Of a DNA stretch of 64,000 nt, positions 54,593-63,323 are shown one piece after another. Source of the DNA: Bathymodiolus thermophilus thioautotrophic gill symbiont (GTDB lineage: Bacteria > Pseudomonadota > Gammaproteobacteria > PS1 > Pseudothioglobaceae); contig NZ_CP024634.1 in the NCBI RefSeq assembly GCF_003711265.1, positions 1,612,001-1,676,000 of the forward strand, in the 5' to 3' direction. The first letter of the stretch is position 1, and every line of letters begins with the position of its first letter. A model generated the notes under the pieces. The model ran no database searches and was not told the DNA's origin. It saw only the letters and a program-made list of their open reading frames with translations. A program made the position numbers and the translations under genes.

Positions 54593-56056
54593 ATGAAAAA
54601 ATATAAACACATTGTTAAAAAAATTCTTTTCTTAGGGGTGTTAATAACACCGTTTAATGGCGTTTTAGCGGATTATCAAATCTACATGATGAATAATACA
54701 CCAAGCCAAATTACCACAAACAATGATTGTGGCACATTTCATTCGGATAACTGTACAGCCTATAATGACAAAATCACTGCTCCTTTTAAGCGGCAACAAA
54801 TTTTTAGCGTTAATTACGACAAAGGTATTACCTCTGGGGATGATTTTAAATTAAAAAGTTACTTCACTTTACCCTCGGGACAAAAAAATAACTACTTTAC
54901 AGTAACATTTCATGGCGATCAAATTGGATCGCATGTCAAAAGTATTGATGTTTTTGTCGCTAACAAATCTTACAATCTACTTAATGATGACAATAGCCAA
55001 GGCAAAGTATTGGCAAATTCACTTGCTCAAAAAACTTTCAAAGATTCCGATGGACAGCTCTATTCGCTCTATGTAGATACACAAAAAGACAGGGTATCCA
55101 CTCTTCAGGGCATTGATGATATTTTTTTCACCTTGAATAAGAAACCTGTTTTTTTCACTTCAAACGCAACCAACGAGATAACACTTGCCACTTATAATAT
55201 TATTGCCTTTCCCGACTATGTAACTGTCGCACTGGACTTGAACAAATTAGATGAAAGAATATCCTATCTAATTAATCATGCCGACTTAGATTTTGATGTC
55301 ATTGTTTTCGAAGAAGCATGGGATCGCGATGTTAGAAATAAAATAATAAATGGATTAAAGGGTAAGTACCCATACAACTTCGACCCAATTCCTGCTAATA
55401 CGCATAATTTACCCTTAAATAGCGGCCTCCTTGTCCTTAGTAAGCACCCCATTAGCAAAAAGTTTTTTATCAATTATCAAGATTATCAAACTCTAACAGA
55501 TGCGGACAGATTGTCCAACAAGGGGGCGCTTTTTGTCAGCATCAATAAAGGTAACAAAAAATACAATATTATTGCAACGCACACACAAGCAACCAACACA
55601 AAAATCGCTATCAAGTTAAGGCAAGAGGAATTTTCTCTCATTAGAAAACACATTATTGGCAATGCCAATCTTTCTATTTCTAAAAGCGATCCCCTTATCT
55701 TGATGGGAGATCTAAACACCGATTACTATGACAAAATACAGTTTAACAAAATGTCTAATACATTAAATCTAAGTAACGACCCTATTGAAAACACTCTATA
55801 TAAAGCACCAAAATATAGTAACGATTCAGATTTAAACTTAATGATTAGCGCCTCAGATAAAAGCAAGGAAATGTGTGATTACATTGTTCCATTTCGTGGT
55901 TTTTTAGAACCTAATAATATTCAGCGCCAAATAACGCCTATACGCGCTTTGAATGACAAGAAAATGTATACATCGCCAATAAAATTGCATTTATATAATT
56001 ATGGCGACATCGAACTCTCTGACCATTTTTTGGTTCAGGCAAAATTCATTTACTAA
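54593..56056 (+). CDS. Secreted sphingomyelinase-like phosphodiesterase (endonuclease/exonuclease/phosphatase fold)
   Basis: 487 residues. A signal peptide (KHIVKKILFLGVLITPFNGVLA) precedes an N-terminal beta domain of about 160 residues with YFTVTFHGDQIG. The catalytic domain has the sphingomyelinase-type order: LATYNI, the metal-binding glutamate in DVIVFEEAWDRDVR, NSGLLVLSKHPI, the THTQA histidine, LMGDLNTD and the terminal LSDHFLV. Neutral sphingomyelinases such as bacterial beta-toxins hydrolyse host sphingomyelin. This one has an extra N-terminal domain. It lies between cysteine-rich genes A and C, flanked by MITEs. Start ATG 54593 is chosen for the signal peptide. Confidence 0.85.
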   Translation: MKKYKHIVKKILFLGVLITPFNGVLADYQIYMMNNTPSQITTNNDCGTFHSDNCTAYNDKITAPFKRQQIFSVNYDKGITSGDDFKLKSYFTLPSGQKNNYFTVTFHGDQIGSHVKSIDVFVANKSYNLLNDDNSQGKVLANSLAQKTFKDSDGQLYSLYVDTQKDRVSTLQGIDDIFFTLNKKPVFFTSNATNEITLATYNIIAFPDYVTVALDLNKLDERISYLINHADLDFDVIVFEEAWDRDVRNKIINGLKGKYPYNFDPIPANTHNLPLNSGLLVLSKHPISKKFFINYQDYQTLTDADRLSNKGALFVSINKGNKKYNIIATHTQATNTKIAIKLRQEEFSLIRKHIIGNANLSISKSDPLILMGDLNTDYYDKIQFNKMSNTLNLSNDPIENTLYKAPKYSNDSDLNLMISASDKSKEMCDYIVPFRGFLEPNNIQRQITPIRALNDKKMYTSPIKLHLYNYGDIELSDHFLVQAKFIY

Positions 56057-56130
56057 AAAACATTTAATTAAAAATAAATTCTAATGCCAAGGATTGTCTT
56101 TAAAAAAAAATGTTGCAATATTTTTTACTT

Positions 56131-56291
56131 AAGACCTTTGTATGAATATGGATGATTAGCAAAATTCAATTTTTGTCCACTTGGTAATTTTCTTAAATCT
56201 TGTCCTAGCAGAGCCAAGACTGGGTTTAAAAAATTACCAAGTGGGTAAAACGAGGATTCTTGATGATTATTTATATTTATGCAAAGGTCTC
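56131..56291. repeat. Full-length MITE-A (161 bp) upstream of cysteine-rich gene C
   Basis: Ends AAGACCTTTGTATGAATATGG and ATATTTATGCAAAGGTCTC. It ends 25 bases before the start codon of the gene at 56316, and has the same orientation and distance as the copy ahead of the sulfur-globule-type gene. Confidence 0.9.
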
Positions 56292-56315
56292 TATTTATAT
56301 AAACGAGGATTGGAT

Positions 56316-56723
56316 ATGGAATCAAATACAAACATTACAAGAGTTAAGGTAAAAATAATAAACAACACACATAGAGATGAAGTTGTAATATGCACGAATG
56401 TTCGTTGTGAAAAATTGTCGGGATTAAAAGCTGGCGACAAAATTCAACCAGGTAAAACAATAGAATGTGTGTCAAGTTCCAATGATAGGATATTTTTTGA
56501 ATTTAGAGGTGAGGATTCAGGGGATGCGTTTATGATGGGTTGCACCTGCCCTAAATCAAGCCATAATAGTGCTTGCGGCTACGGAAATTCTGGGTTACAG
56601 TGTTATTCGCGAACTGGCACTCCAGTTTCTTTTGAGTTTCACTTAGGTTCTCCAGATTTAGCAGATTGGAATAATGGATGTGAGTATAAGGCTGAACATC
56701 CAGCATACGCCAAGTGCTCTTAA
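56316..56723 (+). CDS. Small cysteine-rich protein, copy C
   Basis: 135 residues, start ATG 56316 with GAGG eight bases upstream. Same family as the proteins at 53587 and 58088, on the opposite strand and more diverged: MESNTNITRVKVKIINNTHRD, VICTNVRCEKLSGLKAGDKI, then the shared GCTCPKSS, NSACGYGNSGLQCYSRTGTP, ADWNNGC and final AKCS. It lacks the TTGAAA-TATAAT promoter of the other two; a MITE-A sits immediately upstream. An in-frame extension through the MITE to 56181 exists but is not needed for the family. Confidence 0.75.
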   Translation: MESNTNITRVKVKIINNTHRDEVVICTNVRCEKLSGLKAGDKIQPGKTIECVSSSNDRIFFEFRGEDSGDAFMMGCTCPKSSHNSACGYGNSGLQCYSRTGTPVSFEFHLGSPDLADWNNGCEYKAEHPAYAKCS

Positions 56724-56850
56724 CACCTAAGACTCAAGTAATGTAAATTTTGCATTGTCAAACACACATTTAATTTAACCGCAAAGAAGAGAATGTTTTT
56801 TTAATTTGGCTAATTATAGATCAAATTAAAAGTTAAACATATTTTCAATG

Positions 56851-57012
56851 CCATTTTCAAAAATAAAATGCATAATGTGGTGCTTACAATCATCTAAGTA
56901 TTTGCAGTAGCAAACGCCTGCATTATTTATTAAAAAAATAGGTGTTTTTACTGTTAATACTTAGGGCAAGAGTGAGCGTTAAATTGTTTAACTTATTTTT
57001 TGAAAACGATGC
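56851..57012. repeat. MITE-B copy (about 160 bp)
   Basis: CCATTTTCAAAAATAAAATGCATAATG at the left, AATCATCTAAGTATTTGC and GTTAATACTTAGGG inside, and GTTTAACTTATTTTTTGAAAACG at the right. No gene in 56724-57149 except the recQ tail fragment below. Confidence 0.6.
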
Positions 57013-57067
57013 AACTCAAAAAAGAACATGCCTTACTCCTTTGGCGCCTAGAAATTTAAAATTTATT

Positions 57068-57137
57068 TTTCAATCTATTTAATTAAGTTGTTTAAAAATT
57101 GCTAAATGGTGGTGTATTTTTCTCAATTGAACCCACC
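57068..57137 (-). pseudogene. Displaced fragment of the recQ 3' end
   Basis: About 68 bases match the last codons of recQ at 43105-43172 with roughly 90 percent identity (GTTTAAAAATTGCTAAATGG, TGGTGTATTTTTCTCAATTGAACCCACCTC). It encodes EKIHHHLAIFKQLN-like sequence followed by an early stop. It joins directly to IS30 relic B, so sequence next to recQ was copied together with an IS. Confidence 0.8.
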
Positions 57138-57149
57138 TCAATCCAGCAA

Positions 57150-58000
57150 GCTGAATAAATAAGAATACAATTAAACTTTTATCGCCAAATCAATGGATAA
57201 AAAAGTGAATCAACTGTTTCCAGAGAATTATCTCGTAATACTAGCCACAAATAAGCCAATAGGTTTGCTTGCGAAAGGCACAAAGAAAAAATAAAACCAT
57301 AGGGTTTACCGTTGCAGTTAAACACCATGAGACCTTTGCATAAACATGGATGATTAGCAAAATTCAATTTTCACCCACTTGGTAATTTTCTTAAACCTTG
57401 TTCTAGCGGGACTAAGGCTGGGTTTAAAAAATTACCAAGTGGGTGAAAAGTGGATTCTTGATGATTATTCAAAGGTCTCATTCATTGTATTAGCAACAAA
57501 CCAAAAGAATATTGGAGCAGCCCTAAACAAATCTCAGGGCATTTAGAATTAGATAAGAAAATTAAAATCAGCACTGAAACCACCTACCGCTTTGCTTTAC
57601 AAGGCAAAGCGGTAGGTGGAGCGCTTTACAAATACCTACGCCACCAGTATAAGAAATACCGTAAACGCTATGGAAAAAATGATTATCAAGGCAGAATTAC
57701 CCAGCCATATTGATGAACGCCCCAGTATGGTTGATAGGCGTACTCATATTAGCAACTGGAAAGTTGACTTAATGATTAACAAAAGGCATAAATAAACTAC
57801 CACCCTTGCTGAACACAAGAGTAGGTTTTCTCTTACACTGCCCCATCATCAACAAAATTGCACAAGTTGCGAATAATGCTATTAATAAATTACTTACGCC
57901 AATTTTTGACAACAGTCGAGAGTTTAGTTAGCGTAATGAATTAACTAAAATATTAAATTGCGGTACTTATTTTACTAAACCGTACCACAGTGCACTTATG
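57150..58000 (+). pseudogene. IS30-family transposase relic (copy B), split by MITE-A
   Basis: Same fragments as copy A (FIAKSMDKKVN with frame breaks; LELDKKIKISTETTYRFALQG, KYRKRYGKNDYQ; IKLRYLFY*TVPQ). More decayed than copy A, with several frameshifts and stops. Confidence 0.8.
57329..57479. repeat. MITE-A (151 bp) inside IS30 relic B
   Basis: GAGACCTTTGCATAAACATGG to AAAGGTCTC, with a right end shortened by loss of ATATTTATGC; the pairing blocks ACCCACTTGGTAATTTTC and TACCAAGTGGGTGAAAAG are intact. Confidence 0.88.
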
Positions 58001-58087
58001 GATTAAATTTACCATTTTTTCTAATTACCCATATAACGCAAAGATCTCAATAATATTTATTATTCAAACAAATGGGCTTGCGGAAAC

Positions 58088-58489
58088 CTAAGAGCAAGCA
58101 CCGTAATCTGGGCAAGAGCCATCAAGTTGACATTTGTTATCCCAATCTGCCTTGTTTGTTTTCCCCAAATGAAAGACAAAAGAAACTGGAGTCCCAGTAT
58201 CTTGATAACACTGTAACCCAGAATTTCCATAACCACAAGCGCTATTATTGCTTGACTTAGGGCAAGTGCAGCCAATCTGAAAAAGATATTTTGTTTGCGC
58301 CCCTTCAAACTCAAAAAATATTCTATTGTTAGAAGTTGATGTAACACTTATCTTATCGCCTGACTGAATCAGATCGCCAACTTCTAAGCCCGATACTCCT
58401 GAACAACGAATATCTGTGCACCTTACAATCTCCTTTTCTTTTGTTGTATTTACTATTGTAATATTCACTCTAACATCATTTTCTGCCAT
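58088..58489 (-). CDS. Small cysteine-rich protein, copy B
   Basis: 133 residues from ATG 58489 (MAENDVRVNITIVN); five more in-frame residues reach 58504. About four-fifths identical to copy A: RCTDIRCSGVSGLEVGDLI, GCTCPKSSNNSACGYGNSGL, ADWDNKCQLDGSCPDYGACS. One cysteine of the CC pair in copy A is Gly/Ser here (RCSG), the other nine kept. Both genes stay open while the surrounding IS sequence is full of stops, which argues for selection on the protein. Confidence 0.78.
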   Translation of the reverse strand: MAENDVRVNITIVNTTKEKEIVRCTDIRCSGVSGLEVGDLIQSGDKISVTSTSNNRIFFEFEGAQTKYLFQIGCTCPKSSNNSACGYGNSGLQCYQDTGTPVSFVFHLGKTNKADWDNKCQLDGSCPDYGACS

Positions 58490-58522
58490 AATTTTAACCA
58501 TCACTTATTAATCAAAAACCTT

Positions 58523-58552
58523 ATTATAGCAAAAATTTTATATGGATTTCAA
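58523..58552 (-). promoter_or_regulatory. Promoter of cysteine-rich gene B
   Basis: TTGAAA (58547-58552), 18 bases, TATAAT (58523-58528) on the minus strand, identical to the promoter of copy A including the spacer, while the leader downstream differs. Confidence 0.75.
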
Positions 58553-58580
58553 CCTAAATTTAAAAAAATATTAAATTAAT

Positions 58581-58753
58581 ATTTTTTTGTATAAATGATG
58601 AGTGATTAGCAAAAGACGAATTCAATTTTTACCCAATTGATTATTTTTTTTAAACCTTGCCCTAGAAAGGGTAAAACTGCCTCCCTTATAAAGACTATTG
58701 TCGCTAGAAAAATTGCCAAATAGGTATGATATTCATACTTATACAAAGGCCTC
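58581..58753. repeat. Decayed MITE-A downstream border of duplication B
   Basis: TTTTTTTGTATAAATGATGAGTGATTAGC at the left and CATACTTATACAAAGGCCTC at the right; counterpart of the copy at 54081. Confidence 0.65.
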
Positions 58754-58840
58754 TATCTAGTGAGCCGATCCTTAATGCGGATGATTGCATTGTGTTTTAT
58801 AGCCATCAAAGATTTTATAAAACGCTGAGTATAAAAACCT

Positions 58841-59486
58841 TGGAATTAGATAAAAGGATTAAAATCAGCACCAAAACCGCCTACCGCCTTGTCTTGCAAG
58901 GCAAAGCAGTAGGTGGGGCGCTTTACAAATACCTACGCCACCAGTATAAGAAATGTCGTAAGCGCTATGGAAAAAACGATTATCAAGGCAGAATACCTAA
59001 CCATATTGATATTAATGACACCCCAGCATTGTTGATAGGCGTACTCGTATTGGCGACTGGAAGGTTGGACTTGGCGATTTAGTAAAGGACATGCCATCCT
59101 TGCTGAACGCAAGAGTAGGTTTTATCTTGCGCTGCCCAAACTGCACAAGTTACGAATAATGCTATTAACAAATTACTTACGCCAACTTTTGACAACAGTT
59201 GAGAATTTGGTTGGCATAATTGAGTTAGCTGCAACAATAAACTGTGATACTTATTTTGCTAAACCGTGCTATAGTTGAGAAAGTGGATTAAATGAGAATC
59301 ATAATGGACGCCCTCAAGAAAATGGCTTTGAATGATATAAGTGAAAAACAAGTGTTTAGAGCGACGGATTTAATGAACAATAGACTTGGGAAATGCTTGG
59401 GGTATAAAACTCTGTTTGAGGTTTTTTTGCCAAGATGGCTTGGTGAGGACTATTTTTTAAATGGAGGTGTTACACTTATGGATTGA
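58841..59486 (+). pseudogene. IS30-family transposase relic (third copy, C-terminal part)
   Basis: LELDKRIKISTKTAYRLVLQG and KCRKRYGKNDYQGRIPNHIDI (58841-59030), then catalytic-domain pieces (NCDTYFAKPCYS followed by a stop, ESGLNENHNGRPQENGFE) and the typical C terminus LMNNRLGKCLGYKTLFEVF near 59370-59430. It retains the end missing from copies A and B. Multiple stops and frameshifts. Confidence 0.82.
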
Positions 59487-59593
59487 ATTTTCCAAGGTTT
59501 TAAGTTATGCCATTTTCAACAATAAATTACCCCCAACAATTTCAGACAACAATCCAAAATTTCTCATTTAAAAAATTAAATTTCTCCAGTTAC

Positions 59594-59866
59594 TCACAAT
59601 TTGTGCGAAAACTTCAAAAGTGTTAATTTTTCATCACGGCTCATTGATTTAATTTCATGCTCGCGTTTTAATGCGGTACTTCTGTCTTTTGCTTGTTCTT
59701 GATATACCAATGTGCAAGGAGCGTTGGCTCGGGTGTATTTTGCGCCACCTACAATGTCGCCATGATGTTGGCGTAAGCGCTTATTAATATCATTGGTTAT
59801 GCCGCAATAAAGTGCATTATTTGCACATTGCAATAAATAGACTAGCCAGTTTTTATTTTCATCCAT
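59594..59866 (-). CDS. GIY-YIG endonuclease-domain protein (YhbQ-like)
   Basis: 90 residues: WLVYLLQCANNALYCGITND carries the (G)IY-YIG-type core (VYLLQ...YCGIT), then INKRLRQHHGD, GAKYTRANAPCTLVYQE and ALKREHEIKSMSRDEK. Stand-alone UPF0213/YhbQ class, presumed single-domain nuclease. It is divergent from valS with a short gap. Confidence 0.88.
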   Translation of the reverse strand: MDENKNWLVYLLQCANNALYCGITNDINKRLRQHHGDIVGGAKYTRANAPCTLVYQEQAKDRSTALKREHEIKSMSRDEKLTLLKFSHKL

Positions 59867-59918
59867 AATGGTGGTTTCTACAGTATAATTGCATAGTTTA
59901 ATCCATCTTTACAAATTC

Positions 59919-62663
59919 ATGGAAAAAACCTATAATCCCGAACAAATTGAAGCCAAATATCGTTCGCTTTGGGAAAATCAAAATTTATTTTCTTCTGATT
60001 CAAATTCTACCAGCAAAAACGCCTATTGCATTATGTTGCCACCACCAAATGTAACGGGTAGTTTGCATATGGGGCATGCATTTCAGCATACTATTATGGA
60101 TATTTTAACGCGTTATCATCGTGGCAAAGGTGAGCAAACGCTGTGGCAACCGGGTACTGACCATGCGGGTATTGCCACGCAAATGGTGGTTGAACGCCAA
60201 CTTGCTGCACAAGACATTACCCGTCATGACATTGGGCGTGATAAATTCATTGATAAAATTTGGGATTGGAAGGGAAAATCTGGTGGCATAATTACCTCGC
60301 AAATGCGTCGTTTAGGTGCTTCAGTTGATTGGGAAAGAGAACGCTTTACCATGGACGATGGGCTTTCCGATGCGGTTAAAAAAGTTTTTATTCAACTGCA
60401 TAAAGAAGGTTTGATTTACCGTGGAAAACGCTTAGTAAACTGGGATCCAGTGCTGCATACTGCCGTGTCTGACCTTGAGGTTATTAGCGTTGAAAAGCAG
60501 GGGTCACTGTGGCACATGCGTTATCCAATTACCGATAGTGATGATTGCCTAATAGTAGCAACCACACGCCCTGAAACTATGCTGGGCGATAGCGCTGTTG
60601 CCGTTCATCCTGATGACAAGCGCTACACGCACCTTGTTGGAAAAACCATTGATTTACCACTGACCAATAGAAAAATTCCCATTATTGCGGACGATTATGT
60701 TGATATGGATTTTGGCACAGGTTGTGTTAAAATTACCCCTGCACACGATTTTAACGACTACGAAATGGGGCAACGCCACAATTTAGACATTATTAATATC
60801 CTTACTGATGATGCCAAAATTAACGACACGGTCGAGAGTGATTATGTAGGTCTGGATAGATTTGTAGCGCGTAAAAAAATTATTCAAGATTTAGACGCAC
60901 AAGGTTTGTTAGCCAAAGTTGAGCCACATAAATTAATGGTGCCGCATGGCGATAGAACCAATGCAGTCATTGAGCCTTATTTAACCGACCAATGGTTTGT
61001 TAAAGTTGCGCCATTGGCACAGCCTGCAATTGATGCGGTAAAAAATGGCGACATTCGTTTTGTGCCTGAAAATTGGGACAAAACTTATTTTAACTGGATG
61101 AATAACATTCAAGATTGGTGTATCTCTCGCCAAATCTGGTGGGGACATCGCATTCCCGCTTGGTATGACGAAAACGGCAATATCTTTGTTGCAGATTCGC
61201 TTGAAGAAGCGCAAAAACAAGCGGGTGAAGGAGTGGTGCTCACTCAAGATAACGATGTGCTTGATACTTGGTTTTCCTCTGCATTGTGGCCATTTTCAAC
61301 CCTAGGTTGGCCTGAAAAAACGCCTGAATTGTCTCGTTTTTACCCGACTGATGTATTGGTTACTGGTTTTGACATTATCTTCTTTTGGGTTGCTCGCATG
61401 ATTATGTTCGGGCTTAAGTTTACTGGCGAAGTGCCGTTTAAAGACATTTACATCACTGGCTTAATCAAAGATGGGCAAGGGCAAAAAATGTCCAAATCTA
61501 AAGGCAATGTGCTTGACCCAATTGATTTAATCGATGGCATTACTTTACAAGATTTACTAGAAAAACGCACACAAGGGTTAATGCAGCCCAAAATGGCAGA
61601 AAAAATCAAAAAACAAACCAAAAAAGAATTTGCCAATGGCATTCCCGCCTTTGGCACAGATGCACTGCGTTTCACTTTTGCCGCCCTCGCCTCCTTTGGG
61701 CGGGACATTAAATTTGATTTAAAGCGCATTGAAGGTTATCGCAACTTTTGCAACAAATTGTGGAATGCCTCTCGTTTTGTTTTAATGAAACTTGAAGGGG
61801 AAACCATTGATCCACAGGCGCAATTGTCAACCGCTGATGCATGGATTTTATCCCGTTTGCAAAATACCAAAAGCAAAGTTGAAAAGCATTTAAACGACTA
61901 CCGCCTAGATTTAATGAGCCACGAACTCTACGAATTTGTTTGGGGTGACTATTGCAGTTGGTATTTAGAATTATCCAAGCCTCTGTTAGAAAACGAGGCC
62001 ACTAAAGCTGGCACGCAAGCCACGCTGATTAAGGTTCTGAATGAAATTGTTACCTTGCTCCACCCTATCATTCCATTTATTACCGAAGAAATCTTTGAAC
62101 AATGCAACAGTTTGCTCGGCAAAAACAACGGCAGTTTGATGAGCGAAGCCTATCCAGAAGTTGACACACAACTCGTTTCAACAACCTCTGAAGCAGAAAT
62201 TCAATGGCTACAAACTTTCATTTTAGGCGTGCGTCAAATTCGTGGCGAAATGAACATTTCACCGAACAAACCACTGGATTGTTTTGTGCAGAATTTCAAT
62301 GCAACCGACGAAACCCACCTTGATAACAACACTAATATCTTAAATTCCTTGGCGACAATAGAAATTAACAAACTCCCTGAAAACGAGGAAGCACCCGAAT
62401 CAGCAACTGCTTTGGTGGGTGAGATGAAAATACTCATTCCTTTAGCGGGGCTGATTGACAAAGACCAAGAAATTGCCCGTTTAAACAAAGAAATTGACAA
62501 ATTAAACCAACAAAAAACACAATTTGAAGGAAAGCTAAACAATGAAAAATTTGTCAACAGTGCACCTGAAGCAATTGTCAATACAGAAAGGGGGCGATTG
62601 GCATCAGTTGAAAGCACCCTTGCTGACTTATCAACACAATTAAGGAAAATAAACAGCTTATGA
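59919..62663 (+). CDS. valS: Valyl-tRNA synthetase
   Basis: Charges tRNA-Val. 914 residues, class I: HIGH-type motif in SLHMGHAFQHT near residue 47, an editing (CP1) domain (ATTRPETMLGDSAVAVHP), KMSKS in GQKMSKSKGNVLDP, an anticodon-binding domain and a C-terminal coiled-coil arm (LNKEIDKLNQQKTQFEGKL). ATG 59919 (MEKTYNPEQIE) is the family start; a ten-residue upstream extension is unlikely. It overlaps the following gene by four bases. Confidence 0.97.
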   Translation: MEKTYNPEQIEAKYRSLWENQNLFSSDSNSTSKNAYCIMLPPPNVTGSLHMGHAFQHTIMDILTRYHRGKGEQTLWQPGTDHAGIATQMVVERQLAAQDITRHDIGRDKFIDKIWDWKGKSGGIITSQMRRLGASVDWERERFTMDDGLSDAVKKVFIQLHKEGLIYRGKRLVNWDPVLHTAVSDLEVISVEKQGSLWHMRYPITDSDDCLIVATTRPETMLGDSAVAVHPDDKRYTHLVGKTIDLPLTNRKIPIIADDYVDMDFGTGCVKITPAHDFNDYEMGQRHNLDIINILTDDAKINDTVESDYVGLDRFVARKKIIQDLDAQGLLAKVEPHKLMVPHGDRTNAVIEPYLTDQWFVKVAPLAQPAIDAVKNGDIRFVPENWDKTYFNWMNNIQDWCISRQIWWGHRIPAWYDENGNIFVADSLEEAQKQAGEGVVLTQDNDVLDTWFSSALWPFSTLGWPEKTPELSRFYPTDVLVTGFDIIFFWVARMIMFGLKFTGEVPFKDIYITGLIKDGQGQKMSKSKGNVLDPIDLIDGITLQDLLEKRTQGLMQPKMAEKIKKQTKKEFANGIPAFGTDALRFTFAALASFGRDIKFDLKRIEGYRNFCNKLWNASRFVLMKLEGETIDPQAQLSTADAWILSRLQNTKSKVEKHLNDYRLDLMSHELYEFVWGDYCSWYLELSKPLLENEATKAGTQATLIKVLNEIVTLLHPIIPFITEEIFEQCNSLLGKNNGSLMSEAYPEVDTQLVSTTSEAEIQWLQTFILGVRQIRGEMNISPNKPLDCFVQNFNATDETHLDNNTNILNSLATIEINKLPENEEAPESATALVGEMKILIPLAGLIDKDQEIARLNKEIDKLNQQKTQFEGKLNNEKFVNSAPEAIVNTERGRLASVESTLADLSTQLRKINSL

Positions 62664-63322
62664 AACTAAAAAATACTTTACTTATAACACTTGTATTACT
62701 GTGTTCAGTGGCAAACGCCAAATCATTCGTGTATGTGACAGATATGGTGCCAATTCCAATGCGTTCTGAAAATAGAATCCAAAATAACCCCAGTAATCTC
62801 ATAAAAATGCTGGATTCTGGCACCAAACTAGAAATTTTATCCACCAAAAGCGGCTGGACCAAGGTAAGATTTGAAAACACAGTTGGCTGGATGATTTCAC
62901 GCTACCTAACCTCTAACAAGCCTGCAAGAGTGCAATTAGAAGCACTTAAACGCAATAGCAATAACAAACGATTATCGCTTTCTAAGCAACAAAAAAGAAA
63001 CAAAAAACTCGAAAAACAAGTGGCCGACTTAAGAGCAAAAAACACCAAATTGTCTATTCAATCTGGCAAACTGGCATCAGAAAAAAAACATGTCAAACAA
63101 GTTTACAAAGACGCACTTAAACTTGAATACAAGAACAAAAAATACAAAGCACAAGTACTACAACTACAATCAGAATTGCAATTATTACAAAGTAACAGCA
63201 CTATTGGGCAAGAGGCCAATGCTAGAAACTGGTTTATTGTTGGCGCATTGGTTTTGTTTTTTGGATTCATGGTCGGCTTTTTTATCCAAAAACGCATTAA
63301 CATTAATCAAAGGAGATTTTAA
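62660..63322 (+). CDS. Periplasmic SH3-domain membrane protein (YgiM/TIGR04211-like)
   Basis: 220 residues: signal sequence (KLKNTLLITLVLLCSVANA), a bacterial SH3 domain (VYVTDMVPIPMRSENRIQNN, LDSGTKLEILSTKSGWTKVR, GWMISRYLT), a coiled coil (residues about 105-180) and a C-terminal membrane anchor (WFIVGALVLFFGFMVGFFI) with a basic tail. This is the layout of the YgiM family. The SH3 domain is expected in the periplasm, possibly contacting the cell wall. Confidence 0.88.
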   Translation: MKLKNTLLITLVLLCSVANAKSFVYVTDMVPIPMRSENRIQNNPSNLIKMLDSGTKLEILSTKSGWTKVRFENTVGWMISRYLTSNKPARVQLEALKRNSNNKRLSLSKQQKRNKKLEKQVADLRAKNTKLSIQSGKLASEKKHVKQVYKDALKLEYKNKKYKAQVLQLQSELQLLQSNSTIGQEANARNWFIVGALVLFFGFMVGFFIQKRININQRRF

Positions 63323-63323
63323 A

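Larger units (their letters stand above)
57150..58838. repeat. Segmental duplication, copy B
   Basis: Second copy of the block at 52612-54360, colinear throughout with a few small indels. Ends at IKT, where it joins the third IS30 fragment at 58841. Confidence 0.8.

Noticed and set aside
59292-59486. 64-codon ORF as a separate small gene
   Set aside because: Its sequence matches the C terminus of IS30 transposases and lies in a chain of frame-broken fragments.
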